DNA of 64,000 nt from Gracilaria gracilis (lineage: Eukaryota > Rhodophyta > Florideophyceae > Gracilariales > Gracilariaceae), in the NCBI GenBank assembly GCA_030374805.1, contig JARGSG010000225.1:992001-1056000 (forward strand), in the 5' to 3' direction. Under the pieces are notes generated by a model, which made no database searches, had not been told where the DNA came from, and saw only the letters and a program-made list of their open reading frames with translations. Positions 1 through 9,990 of the stretch are shown here, piece after piece; positions within the stretch are counted from its first letter, which is position 1, and each line of letters begins with the position of its first letter. The translations under genes were made by a program, and so were the position numbers.

Positions 1-78
1 AAACACTACCCGAGTGAAGACAAGACTTGGATCCCCCTTGAGGGATTTGAGCATGATACCCAACGCCCAGAATCCTGC

Positions 79-1359
79 ATGGACCGTGCGCACGTCTTTC
101 TTCAGCGCCTACTCCCCGATTTTGTCACTGGTTCTCCACAACACATGGAACTTCTCAAAGCGCGTGGAAATTCTGCAATGCTGTCTGGTCGTTTCGACGA
201 CTCTATTTTTGTGTACACCGAGGCGCTGAATGCGCTTTCGGAGAGTCTGACAGACACGCCGTTTGCCAAAGCAGTTGGCGAGCCCATGCAACCAGTAGCT
301 CAGAATTTGTCCTCATCACGCCGCAATGCTGCACTTGCGGGTTTGCTCAATTCTATGAGAGGATGGCGTTCACGAGATGACTCCTCGCGCTCTCGCGGAC
401 CGATACGTCGTGCGTCTGATGAACTCCACAAGACGTACGAGAACAATTTAGCGGACGATGCATCTCAGGTCAACACTAATCCCGAATGCTCCCGTAGCGA
501 TAGCTCAGCGTGGAGTGGCCGTTTTGCAAGACAAAAATCCTTCTCAGCAAAAGGCGTGCTTTACAATATCAAACGCCGTGTTCGTACCGGACGTGCCTGG
601 AAAGGAACCCAAGTTGATACAGAGACTGAAAATTCTGCGGCCAATGCTGCGGAGCCGGATGAAACTTCATCTTGTCCGGATGTCGCCAATCCGCCGTCGA
701 GGCGTCAGAACCGGAGAACGAGTAGAACTGAACGTTCTTCAGCTCGCATTCGTCTACGTCATACGGTTAGACGCGAATCACGCCACTCTCAACAGAGTCG
801 TACCAACTTCAAAGACAGACCGGAAGATAGCCATGACCAGCTGAGAAGCAGTTCGACCAATATTTCATGTTTTGGCAGGGGCTTTCACAATTCCGACAGA
901 CATCGGAAGCACTTGCTAAGGCGCTCTAAACAGGATACTAACTCTGTTAGAAGGGAGGGATATGGTATTGCGGGTTTGGGCATATCAGATTGGGACATGA
1001 ACTCTGAAGTCAAAGCCCTAGCGCTGGCGCTGCTTGGAAATCGGAGTCTGGCGAGACGAAGAGTGGGAGACATTCAGGGCTCGTTGTTTGATGCAGTGAC
1101 GAGTCTGCAACTTGACCCATCATGGATCAGAGGTTATCTCCGAAAGGCTGCAGCTCTGAGGGAAGATGGGCGGCTTGAACAGGCCAGGAATGTGGTAATG
1201 GAAGGGCTTAAACAAGATTCCAATCACGCTGGTCTGATGGACATGTTGCGGAGCATTGACGAAGCGGTAGGGAAGGTTGGGGAAGAAGGCAGAGTTGAGG
1301 TTAAGATATGTGAAAGCGAGACTCAGTCGGTGCCCAGTGCGGTGGCCGGATCGTGTTGA
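79..1359 (+). CDS. TPR-type protein with long basic insert, possibly 5'-partial
   Basis: The protein has helical-repeat sequence at both ends: an N-terminal TPR-like helix pair at about residues 23-53 (motif ARGNSAMLSGRFDDSIFVYT) and a C-terminal block at about residues 315-395 (GNRSLARR, then WIRGYLRKAAALREDGRLEQ). This is the pattern of TPR co-chaperone or adaptor proteins, which bind peptide tails of partners. Between the blocks lie roughly 250 residues rich in Ser, Arg and Lys with no recognisable fold, probably disordered. The frame is open back to base 1 without a stop, so the true start may lie outside the window; position 79 is the first in-frame ATG. Partner and pathway are unknown. 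The TPR call is moderately sure; the coding status is supported by length and by the separated repeat halves. Confidence 0.6.
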   Translation: MDRAHVFLQRLLPDFVTGSPQHMELLKARGNSAMLSGRFDDSIFVYTEALNALSESLTDTPFAKAVGEPMQPVAQNLSSSRRNAALAGLLNSMRGWRSRDDSSRSRGPIRRASDELHKTYENNLADDASQVNTNPECSRSDSSAWSGRFARQKSFSAKGVLYNIKRRVRTGRAWKGTQVDTETENSAANAAEPDETSSCPDVANPPSRRQNRRTSRTERSSARIRLRHTVRRESRHSQQSRTNFKDRPEDSHDQLRSSSTNISCFGRGFHNSDRHRKHLLRRSKQDTNSVRREGYGIAGLGISDWDMNSEVKALALALLGNRSLARRRVGDIQGSLFDAVTSLQLDPSWIRGYLRKAAALREDGRLEQARNVVMEGLKQDSNHAGLMDMLRSIDEAVGKVGEEGRVEVKICESETQSVPSAVAGSC

Positions 1360-3664
1360 TCGCTGTTTGCGGCATATGACGCTACTGAATGACTGACTGC
1401 AAGTTCCGAGGTGGCTTTCGAAATCTTATGTAAACCAATACGGATTGTTCATCTCTTTGTTTACCTTCTTTTTTTAGGTGTACCGCTGGATCAACAAGTT
1501 AAGATGCCCATCGAATTCGCAAAAGCGAGCAGGAGAGTCACACGGCGAACGCGTTTGAACCCCCTGTTGTCTTGTTTGCCAACACCTTCGACACACTTGC
1601 ATCTTACCGAGAAGCTGAAACGGCGTCGTCGCAGCTGTATGTTGCGACTGTGGCATCCTTACATCCACTTGGATCTTTCGTTTTGGAATAAAAGGTGGTT
1701 TGTGAATGCAGACCAGGAGTTCAATAGGAATTGGAGCATTAGCTCGTAAGATGTACAAAACGAACGTTGTCGAGGCGATTATGCCTTCCTCCGCTCCTAG
1801 ATTGAGAAGAGCTCCATGTAGAGCAGCGTATTGCAAAGTACGTGTAGCCGGAAAGAATGCTGGTTTACATGGTGAGAGACCGTTTATAGTATACATCTCC
1901 CGCTAACTCGAAGTAATGAGTAGCGGACCGCACTAAAGGAGAAGGAAATGGACGAGAGAACATTTTGTAATCAGAAGCGATCTTTGTAGTGTTATAGTTA
2001 GGTTAGCATCCTCACTCATAAGAGCGATAGAAATGTACACACTTGTGTGAGCGTATAACTTGCTGCCAAACTTCTCCCCGTCTATGGGATGAGCTTTCGT
2101 CTGAAGTATAATAATATTTGCATTACCGATTCAATAATGCTCTATAGAGGAGCAAAGCACATCACAACGTAGAACCATTTCTCTTGACCGTTTCCCCTTT
2201 CTGGAAAACTTGTACAGAATGCTTGTGGTGTTATAAGTGTGCCCTTAGGGTCGGAAAGTCTGAGAATTTGAAGTAAAGTAATACGTGCGCTACCGTCGTA
2301 CCGAAGGTAGTTCCGCAACTACACGTAGAGGAGTGGGTTTATTGAGTACTTCCCAACGCTTTGGTACGTAACACGACGCTGCTTACCACTCTGGCGCTTG
2401 CGACGCGAAGCAAGCGCAAATGGACATGGATGGTGAAGGTACAAGACAATACACATTTGCGTATTGAGCAATACGCAGTTTGCACGTCGGAGAATATTAG
2501 CGGTACAAAGGCACAGAGGCAACGGTGATTCCCTCCAGAGGTGACCAGAATAGTGGAGATATAGTAAAGTATGTGAACAAAATGATACATTCGTCACCAA
2601 TGTTTCACACCAACCATACACAGGAAAGGGTTAAAGCACGTTGAGATCGAGCCCCACAACGAGCAAATGACAAAAAGACCGCAGTTAAAATGTCAGAAAA
2701 CATCCGACGGCAGTTGCGAAGTAATTCAAAACGAGGGTATCCATCTCAAGACTGAGAGGGTAAAGAAAAACTGTTCCACAACATTTCATTGAACAATACC
2801 AAAATGGGATTATCAAACAACCAAGTACTACCGTTGGTACAAACTGTTCGCTACGACGACATGTTGACCAATCTTTCTTGCACAGGGGTGGAAAAAACTT
2901 GCACTGGTTTAGAACAAGGCTTAGTCAACTGATGCATCAGCGTGTCATGTTTGGAGGAAAGCTCCGACGAACTTGGTTGAATAATGTCTTGCAGAGTTTG
3001 TGCGCCGAACGTTTCGCCAGTCGGAGAGGGGAGTGCGGCATCGAGCCTTTCATGTTCTACTCGGTCTTATCGGAAGACTCTTCGTTAGAGAGAGGCATAT
3101 AATGATGACGGCTTGCCAAGGAACCCATTGTTGAACCGTTTCGGATCGACTGGATTCTACTGTTGTGATGTTCTTGAGATAGATTGTGAACCTCTGTCTC
3201 AAAAAGCAGAGTTTGGCTCCGGTTCTCGTGGAAGGCGCCACAATAAGCAATTTAAAACGGCAAGCAGCTATTGATATGTAGTCAAGCTCTCGAGACGTTC
3301 GGGACTTGACTTGACCAACGAGCTTTTGGAAAGAGAATATGAGAACAGACAGCCGTTCAACGTGAACGGGTGGGGCGTTGTGTAGCTACGAGGCGGCATG
3401 AAACGTACCCTTGGGTATCTGGATTATTAGTTAGGCGCGAGTATGAAAAGAAAAGAGGGATGCTTTTTTGAGGTGAACATCGGATGAACGGCTGTAACCC
3501 AAAAACAGGACCTGCCATTTTGATTTGCAGTTTCGGTTGGGGGTGGTGCTCGTTGCTTCTGTTCGGGCCAATCACGTGCACGAGGGTTCGAAACGCTTGG
3601 GAGATTTCTCCTCAACAGACGTGAAATCGTCGCCAGCAACATGAACTTCGTATCACTGATCAAA
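1360..3664. other. Intergenic, no gene recognised
   Basis: Only short overlapping open frames on both strands, none with a recognisable domain or composition typical of the flanking genes. I see no transposon ends, tRNA-like fold or tandem repeat here. It probably contains the 3' end of the TPR transcript. Confidence 0.5.
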
Positions 3665-5010
3665 GATGCGACAAGCCACAGTCGGCACAGTTTTATTCGA
3701 CAGTACACTATAGCTCTAGATACTCTGTATCTATGATGGAGAACAAACGCGAAAACCTACTCCTCTATCTACAACTTTGTTGTGCGCATGATAGCCATCG
3801 TATCACAGCCCGCTCTTCTGCGAGACAGCGAACAACTTGTTCACCGTCATGAACGCTGCTCGTACCGGAGCCAGAAGCGCATGCGCCATGCTGGGTTCTA
3901 ATGCCGTCGTATACGTGGTGACCACGAACTCATTCACCACGATATCGCCGTTAATGGTTTGTGGATTGTACAACCCAGTCTTCCATACATACTTCTTCTC
4001 ACTAACAGTTTGATGCGATCCATCTCTCCATTCAAGCTTCATTCCAACTTTCACCTTACCAGCTGCAGTGGCCACGCCATCTGCGTAGATGTAATGTGAT
4101 GGAGTTAGGGAGATTGAGCCGCGCTCCGTCACAAGTTGCACAAAGCGGTACCTGGTGTGCGCATCAGCATGTGTCCATGCAAACACAGGCGAGAAAGAGT
4201 TTGGAGACACCTGCACATTATCACCGATGCTTACTTCATCCATTCTGCGCACAGATCCATCTTGCAGACGAATCTGCGCATCAGCCGGGAAACACACGTT
4301 GGCTCCAGCTTCAGAGTAGAAGCAGCGATCAGAAATAATGAGAAACTTATCGTCGTCATCCAATTCAAGAAGCGTGTTATCATCTCTAGAGAGCGGTGTC
4401 TGTCCACTAAAAACATCCTCCCATCTGAAATTTTCAACATCATCATCCGGCTCCAGGAAAATGAGTTCCTCGCCATTAGTAAGAATAAAATCCTGACAAA
4501 CAATATTCCCACCGCTGAGCGTTCCGACAAGAAAGCTTTCCACGTCACGATTGCGACGGGCGAAGAACTTGACAGCGGAGGAGGCAGTATTGGGAACGGA
4601 AGAACCGAATGATTCAACGGCTATGATACCATTACCTTTACAGTCCTCGTCGTCCGCCCTAATGTCCGAAGCGCGGATCCTACGCGCCTGGGTATTGAAT
4701 TTTATCCTCCGAGGGCAGAGGGAACCGTCAACCTGACGACGGATAAAAGGGTCCTCATTGAGCTCATTGAAAGTGAAACGAGCGCGTGAGAGTGTCACGA
4801 ACGCTAACGCGAACACAATCACAACCAACTTCATATCGTGCACGTCGACTAACGAGTATCTTTACCAACCGTCGTTGTGAACAACGCGAAGCATGGGAAA
4901 ACAAGCGCAGCAAGCTACCCTTTGCGATGGCGAGAAAGACAATCGCTTTCAAGTTGAAAGTTCCAACAACTAGGCCTTTCACACACGGACAAACGTGATC
5001 GTGAACGCTA
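3665..5010 (-). repeat. Tandem segmental duplication, copy A (Hint gene plus flanks)
   Basis: This segment and 5335-6660 are two copies of one unit. Similarity extends past the coding region on both sides: the downstream flank (shared 'acagttttattcgacag') and the upstream flank (shared 'gggaaaacaa', 'tcacacac' in the same order). The gene was therefore duplicated together with promoter and terminator. Similarity is uneven: very high in the 3' half of the gene and moderate elsewhere. Confidence 0.8.
3803..4834 (-). CDS. Secreted Hint-domain protein A (hedgehog/intein-like autoprocessing module)
   Basis: The N terminus is a signal peptide (MKLVVIVFALAFVTLSRA). About 165 residues of acidic, Cys-containing domain of unknown fold follow. 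The C-terminal Hint module starts at a Cys nucleophile (motif CFPADAQIRLQDG) and contains LTPSHYIYADG, which corresponds to the conserved Thr-x-x-His block of hedgehog Hint domains. In the family, Hint modules cleave the chain at that Cys by thioester chemistry and may attach a nucleophile to the N-terminal part; that is inference here. The ATG at 4843 is three codons further upstream, but the paralogue aligns from the Met at 4834, which puts the signal peptide at the extreme N terminus. It lies tail-to-head with protein B on the same strand. Hedgehog-like Hint proteins are known from red algae and other protists. Confidence 0.85.
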   Translation of the reverse strand: MKLVVIVFALAFVTLSRARFTFNELNEDPFIRRQVDGSLCPRRIKFNTQARRIRASDIRADDEDCKGNGIIAVESFGSSVPNTASSAVKFFARRNRDVESFLVGTLSGGNIVCQDFILTNGEELIFLEPDDDVENFRWEDVFSGQTPLSRDDNTLLELDDDDKFLIISDRCFYSEAGANVCFPADAQIRLQDGSVRRMDEVSIGDNVQVSPNSFSPVFAWTHADAHTRYRFVQLVTERGSISLTPSHYIYADGVATAAGKVKVGMKLEWRDGSHQTVSEKKYVWKTGLYNPQTINGDIVVNEFVVTTYTTALEPSMAHALLAPVRAAFMTVNKLFAVSQKSGL

Positions 5011-5334
5011 TAGGGTCGACGAGGGTATTTGTCCTGCCTCCGTTTCTCTAGAATCTAGGGATAACTTACCCAGGCAGGGTGATTTTGAGGGCATTGGCGT
5101 CATCATTATTGATGATCGATCTCGCGGGAGCCCACCAATGGCGTTGGTCCAAACTGGAGTCAAGCAGTGGACCGTCGCGGTAACGAGGGCTAACGCAAAA
5201 TTTGTTAAGCACTAAAGTGTTTCTCTGACCTTAAGGACACAACTTAGATATTGTATATACGCTACTTAACTTTACGTAGATACGTCACTCCGACACTGCC
5301 GTCGCCAGCGAGATATACTTCGCTTCAACAACGA
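5011..5334. other. Spacer between duplicated Hint genes
   Basis: About 320 bases between the two duplication units, with no open frame of note, no repeat and no transposon end seen. It is AT-rich relative to the coding segments. Confidence 0.5.
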
Positions 5335-6660
5335 TGACAAGCCACGGTCGGTAGCGTTACAGTTTTATTCGACAGGTAGAGAACAAAAGCGAAAACCTAC
5401 TCCTCTACAGCTTCATCGTGGGAATGATAGCCGTCGTATCACAGCCCGCTCTTCTGCGAGACAGCGAACAACTTGTTCACCGTCATGAACGCTGCTCGTA
5501 CCGGAGCCAGAAGCGCATGCGCCATGCTGGGTTCTAACGCCGTCGTATACGTGGTGACCACGAACTCATTCACCACGATATCGCCGTTAATGGTTTGTGG
5601 ATTGTACAACCCAGTCTTCCATACATACTTCTTCTCACTAACAGTTTGATGCGATCCATCTCTCCATTCAAGCTTCATTCCAACTTTCACCTTACCAGCT
5701 GCAGTGGCCACGCCATCTGCGTAGATGTAATGTGATGGAGTTAGGGAGATTGAGCCGCGCTCCGTCACAAGTTGCACAAAGCGGTACCTGGTGTGCGCAT
5801 CAGCATGTGTCCATGCAAACACAGGCGAGAAAGAGTTTGGAGACACCTGCACATTATCACCGATGCTTACTTCATCCATTCTGCGCACAGATCCATCTTG
5901 CAGACGAATCTGCGCATCAGCCGGGAAGCACACGCGATCCGTAAGTCCCGTTTCAGAGTAGAAGCAGCGATTAGAAACAATAAGATATCTCTCATTGTCA
6001 TCTAATTCAAAGTCATCGTCATCATCTTTAGAGAGCGGTGTCTCTTCCCCAAATACATCTACCCATTCAATATCTTCAACATCCTCATCAGGCTTGAGGA
6101 AGATGAGTTCGTCGCCATCAGTAAGGTTGTAAGCCTCACAAACAATATTCCCACCGCTAAGGGTTCCGACGAGAAAGCCTTCTACGTCATTGTTGCGACT
6201 GGAGAAGAACTTGACAGCGGTGGATGCATTGTCGGGAACGGAAGATCCGAATGATTGAATGGTTATGATACCGTCACCTTCACAGTCCTTGTCCTCCATC
6301 TGAATGTCCGACGCGCGGATTTCACGCGACTCGGTGTTGAATTCTATCTTCTCCGGGCAGAAGGGACCCATAACCTGACGACGGGTAAGAGACGAAGCAT
6401 CAAGATCATCCAAAGTGAAAGCAGCGTGCGCGAGCGCCACCAGCGCTAGCGCGAACACAAACACAACGAACTGCATTTCATGCACGTCAACTAGCAAGTC
6501 TCGTTATCGACGTTTACCGTCGTTGCGAACAATGTGAAGTCAGGGAAAACAAAAGCAACAAGCTACGATGGCGGAAGAACAATAAACAATCGCCTTCAAC
6601 AACGGAGCCATTCACACACGAACCAACGCGATCGCAAGCCCTTAAAGGTCGTGGGACACC
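5335..6660 (-). repeat. Tandem segmental duplication, copy B (Hint gene plus flanks)
   Basis: Second copy of the unit at 3665-5010. The block 5426-5934 matches 3790-4298 with about three differences in 509 bases by eye. The remainder of the gene has diverged to roughly 60 percent protein identity. The break in similarity falls at the start of the Hint module. Confidence 0.8.
5439..6476 (-). CDS. Secreted Hint-domain protein B, paralogue of protein A
   Basis: Same architecture as its downstream neighbour: signal peptide (MQFVVFVFALALVALAHA), an acidic N-terminal domain with matching landmarks (IRASDI, SFGSSVP, FLVGTLSGGNIVC), then a Hint module beginning at CFPADAQI. The Hint module is almost identical to that of A at the DNA level, while the N-terminal domain differs at about 40 percent of residues and has a three-residue length difference just before the catalytic Cys. 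The frame extends upstream to 6497, but the shared Met at 6476 puts the signal peptide first, so I choose it. The variable front half probably defines the cargo and the Hint half the shared processing step. Role in the cell wall or secretion is unknown. Confidence 0.85.
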   Translation of the reverse strand: MQFVVFVFALALVALAHAAFTLDDLDASSLTRRQVMGPFCPEKIEFNTESREIRASDIQMEDKDCEGDGIITIQSFGSSVPDNASTAVKFFSSRNNDVEGFLVGTLSGGNIVCEAYNLTDGDELIFLKPDEDVEDIEWVDVFGEETPLSKDDDDDFELDDNERYLIVSNRCFYSETGLTDRVCFPADAQIRLQDGSVRRMDEVSIGDNVQVSPNSFSPVFAWTHADAHTRYRFVQLVTERGSISLTPSHYIYADGVATAAGKVKVGMKLEWRDGSHQTVSEKKYVWKTGLYNPQTINGDIVVNEFVVTTYTTALEPSMAHALLAPVRAAFMTVNKLFAVSQKSGL

Positions 6661-6953
6661 AGACCGACGCATGGAAGCTTTTGAAGGGGTTGGCGGGAGC
6701 GAGGTAAGTAACGTTGAACAGATGAAGACGTTACATGTGTACAGGTAGGGCTGAACAAGACGCGGAAGTGGAAGATTTTGAAGCAATATCGTTCAAACGT
6801 ACCGTTTAACCCCACGAATGTCTCGAATCCACCCTAGGCGATCGTCGATCGCTCATATGTACAAGGGTAGCAGCTTGTGATGACGTGGTTCGACGCGCCG
6901 TTTGTAAGCAAACCATTGCTCTCGCACGCCACGTTGCACAATTTTTCGTTTAC

Positions 6954-8165
6954 TCAAAGCTCATCGTGAGAAACGTTCATCTCTTCTTCGTCAATGCCTT
7001 CCAGAGTGCCGCCTAAGGCGAACAATTCGCTCGCTTCGTCGTAGTCACGTTCCACTGGCAGTGGTTTTTGCGCCTCGAAGGCCTCGCTGTTTTGATTCCA
7101 GTCTTCCGTGTCGTACACATCCTTCCAGTCGGGCATCCAATAGTACCTGAGCGCCACATGTCGATATCGAGAAGGTGACGACATCAGAATCAATGCCTCC
7201 TTCAACTTGCGGCGTCGGTCATCGTTTGGTTTGCATTCTGAATCCCTTGCTTCGTCGGTATCCTGTATGCATTGACCACTGTACGTGCCGAACAAGTATT
7301 GAGTTCGGAAGAATGCTTCAATGTCATCCTTGTTGTCTACGGTAGATAGAATGTCGAACTGATGTGCAACGGCTAGCGCTCCTTCTACAGTTGCTTCGTA
7401 TAGCTTACCAGCCATATGCAGGAGGAAGTCACCCGGTCTGTATTCCTCAGTGTAAACGTTCATGGTCCACTTCGGAAGGTATTTGACATGCTGTTTGACA
7501 TCAGCTTCCGAGTCGAAAAAGTGTTGAAAAGCGCTTTGATCTAATGCGCGGGCATTATCAAACTCCCTGGCTGCATAAACGCGCTTGAGAAATCCTACAG
7601 TCCACTTGGAGCATTTGAAAAGTATAACGCCCGCATTTATCATAAGCCAGTCAGCGGTGATAGCCAAATCGTATCGATCATCAATCAGGTGGGTCAAAGG
7701 CATAGTCTGATTCACAATCATTGCATCCGCATCTGACCACAGCAGCCAATATCCTTTTCTCCCAACGCATGCGGACAACGCCAACTTGATCTTCCCAAAA
7801 GTGGGCGCTCGCTGATCAATTTGAAACGACTTGTCTTCAACATAGCACAAATCATCCCGCTTCACGGCGCCCTGATCCGAACATTTGGCACGTCGATACA
7901 GTCCACGTGTTTCAGACGAAGTATGTGAAACCATCTCATAGTCATGCCGGGTGGCATACCGTTGCTTGTTGGCCAGAGTCAGAGCTCCCAGTTCAGCGAA
8001 GAATGGTGCATTATCATGAAGGTGAAGCAGAGCAATCTTCTTCTCGGAGTGAGAAGGAAAACATTGCACGTCGGTGGCAGTGAACAGCAGGAGCGCCGCT
8101 AGGAAAACGGTGCAATTGCCTCCTCGCTTCAAACTGGAGAGCATCTTCATCAACTTGGCCGACAA
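6954..8165 (-). CDS. GT34-like glycosyltransferase (GMA12/MNN10 type)
   Basis: A 403-residue protein with an N-terminal hydrophobic stretch (about residues 19-35), as in a type II Golgi enzyme or secreted protein. Catalytic landmarks of the GT34 family (alpha-galactosyl/xylosyl/mannosyl transferases using nucleotide sugars) are visible. LLWSDADAMI supplies the DxD metal-binding motif, INAGVILFK follows at the usual distance, and then ALDQSAF. The start LLHLHDNAPFF and YATRHDYEM also match the N-terminal strand of this fold. An insertion rich in Cys (CSDQGAVKRDDLCYVED) precedes the DxD region. The product probably acts in cell-wall or glycoprotein glycan synthesis in the Golgi; the exact sugar cannot be read from sequence. 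It lies 263 bases downstream of the SPFH gene on the same strand. Confidence 0.75.
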   Translation of the reverse strand: MSAKLMKMLSSLKRGGNCTVFLAALLLFTATDVQCFPSHSEKKIALLHLHDNAPFFAELGALTLANKQRYATRHDYEMVSHTSSETRGLYRRAKCSDQGAVKRDDLCYVEDKSFQIDQRAPTFGKIKLALSACVGRKGYWLLWSDADAMIVNQTMPLTHLIDDRYDLAITADWLMINAGVILFKCSKWTVGFLKRVYAAREFDNARALDQSAFQHFFDSEADVKQHVKYLPKWTMNVYTEEYRPGDFLLHMAGKLYEATVEGALAVAHQFDILSTVDNKDDIEAFFRTQYLFGTYSGQCIQDTDEARDSECKPNDDRRRKLKEALILMSSPSRYRHVALRYYWMPDWKDVYDTEDWNQNSEAFEAQKPLPVERDYDEASELFALGGTLEGIDEEEMNVSHDEL

Positions 8166-8428
8166 CGAAGTGTCACCTAGGCAGACGAGCTCTCGCGATA
8201 TCAGAGGTCAGGAGCAGAGTCAACTGCGTTTAGGAGAAGCTCGCTGCGACGCTCATATTGGTTCAACGGGCGGGTTCCGAAGCGATGGATGCAAGCAGTA
8301 GCGGCGGTGGATCGATCGCCCGACTCGATCAATCATATTTGTTGTTGGAGGCGGGGAACGTGCCACGCAGCAACGATGTTGCCACGGCACGGCGCGGCTC
8401 GAATCAAAATGATTGCCTCAAATAAAGC

Positions 8429-9340
8429 TCAAGAGATCTGCAGCGTGGGCATTACGTCCTTCTCGCCCACCAGGAGCACTAACAGGTTGCTTAGCAGGTC
8501 TGACCGCTTTTCGGCGCTCAACTGCATGTGTTCCCCCACCTCCGTCGCCGCGTCCACGGCAATTTCTTTCGCCCCCTGTACTATCGCCCTTCTCGCCGAG
8601 ATCAGCGCCTCTGCCTGCTGCCTTTTCAGCATAGCCTGTGCAATCTCCGGCGCGTATGACAGCTCGTTAATGTTGAACGCGACGATGCGAACACCTGCTA
8701 CTGAGCATCTCATCTGTAGTTCATCGCGCATCTGATTCGAGATTTCAGTCGTCTCCGTACGCAGACTCGCTGTTTCTTCCGATTGTGATTCGTACGGATA
8801 GTTTGACACGATGCGTTTTAGTACGGCTGGAGCTTGATCTCGAACGAATTTGTGCGGATTGTCAACGTCGATTGCTGCTCTTCTAGCTGTCTCAATGTAG
8901 TATGTTACGATACCAGAAATAAGCACAGGATTTCCACGAGCATCCAAAACCTTAGTTTCTCCTAATTCAAATGTCACCAAGTCGGTGTTGATCCAACGCT
9001 GTTCCAGTCCGATGCCTGTGCGACAGTAGAAACCAGGCTTCGTGATAGTGCCGTGGTATGTGCCGAAGAAAAGCTCCACCACCGCTCGCTTTTCCGGCAC
9101 GATGAAGCACGAATTGGCAAAGAACAACCAGTCGAGAGGAGTGGAGAAACATATACCATTATCTTCTTCATCATTATGGGAATTCATTCCATACATGTTC
9201 ATTGTCGCTAGGGGTGGTGCGAATGCGCCGTGAGGCGGCGCTGTGGACCTGTACGAGCGCTCCACATTACCTCGGACTATTGGCGTGTGTTCATTCACCT
9301 CGTCGTTCGCGTTCGCGTTCGCGTTCGCGTTGGACTCCAT
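8429..9340 (-). CDS. SPFH/band-7 (prohibitin-stomatin family) protein
   Basis: The core reads as an SPFH domain: an N-terminal beta part (IVPEKRAVVELFFGTYHG, then KPGFYCR), the middle TKVLDARGNPVLISGIVTYY, and a C-terminal coiled helix with AQAMLKRQQAEALISARRAI. Family members oligomerise on the cytosolic or organellar face of membranes and organise microdomains or proteases. The frame is open to 9493, but I prefer the Met at 9340: the extra upstream 51 residues are low-complexity, Arg-rich and unlike the family. The chosen start leads into a short Asn-Ala repeat and then the SPFH core. No transmembrane segment is obvious, so attachment could be by acylation or a hairpin. Function beyond the family role is not readable. 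Confidence 0.8.
   Translation of the reverse strand: MESNANANANANDEVNEHTPIVRGNVERSYRSTAPPHGAFAPPLATMNMYGMNSHNDEEDNGICFSTPLDWLFFANSCFIVPEKRAVVELFFGTYHGTITKPGFYCRTGIGLEQRWINTDLVTFELGETKVLDARGNPVLISGIVTYYIETARRAAIDVDNPHKFVRDQAPAVLKRIVSNYPYESQSEETASLRTETTEISNQMRDELQMRCSVAGVRIVAFNINELSYAPEIAQAMLKRQQAEALISARRAIVQGAKEIAVDAATEVGEHMQLSAEKRSDLLSNLLVLLVGEKDVMPTLQIS
9306..9332. repeat. Hexanucleotide repeat in SPFH gene (Asn-Ala repeat)
   Basis: Four to five copies of 'gttcgc' on the plus strand encode an (Asn-Ala)n tract right after the chosen start Met. It is in frame, so slippage changes the N-terminal length by two residues per unit. Confidence 0.85.
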
Positions 9341-9550
9341 ATGTATCACGGATGCTGAAACACAACTCCGGGTTCTAGTCCTCACTCTCAACTTGGCATG
9401 CGTTCGTTCTCCGCGTGCCTGACCTAAAGTGCTGGTGCAAAGGCACCGCTGCGGGACACCTGACTTGCGCGACAAACCGCCCCCAACGGCCATAGGAGAA
9501 TCGACGCACTGTGAGGTAACGCTACCTCGTGTTCAAAACCGCCAAGTTTT

Positions 9551-9665
9551 GTGAGTTATTACTATGGCCCGAACAAATAAGTAAACTTCGAAGGTTTTTG
9601 GGGGAAAATAACGTTGTTTTCCCTCTGGAAAGCCAGAGTTTCCCTCGTAGCCGGGTGACAATTTA
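9551..9665. repeat. Dispersed repeat, related to 38090-38262
   Basis: The stretch 'gagttattactatggcccg' and the following 'aacaaataagtaaactt' recur at about 38221-38260. A second block ('ccagagtttccctcgtagcc') recurs in inverse orientation at about 38090-38130. The two blocks are arranged differently in the two places, as in a rearranged or palindromic non-autonomous transposon. Ends and target duplication were not resolved. Confidence 0.55.
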
Positions 9666-9760
9666 GCAAACACTCTGTTGTGAAATGCAGGCACATATGC
9701 CAGCAATGCTTGACCAAGAGATTCAAACAAAAGTTTGAATGTTTTGGACTCTGCAAACTT

Positions 9761-9842
9761 TCCAGTGGAAAGCGCTGCAACAATAAAAGAGCTTATGATC
9801 ACTCCAGTGGAAAGCGCTGCAACAATAAAAGAGCTTATGATC
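9761..9842. repeat. 42-bp direct tandem duplication upstream of kinase-like gene
   Basis: A 42-base unit beginning 'tccagtggaaagcgctgcaa' is present twice back to back (9761 and 9803), with essentially no change between the copies. It ends about 150 bases before the ATG of the kinase-like gene and could duplicate a regulatory site; that is inference. Confidence 0.8.
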
Positions 9843-9990
9843 TCACGCACACAATGAAAGATCCCGATTTTGATGCCTGACGTCTTCGTCTCACATTTGT
9901 TGCGGTACAACGGTACACTTTGACCGTTGGCACACACATTTTTACCAACCGCCGTAGATATACGTTCAGCAAGCAATTCGCATTCATTCC

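Noticed and set aside
1411-3708. Frames of 60-140 residues after the TPR gene
   Set aside because: Overlap on both strands, no domain, composition not coding-like.
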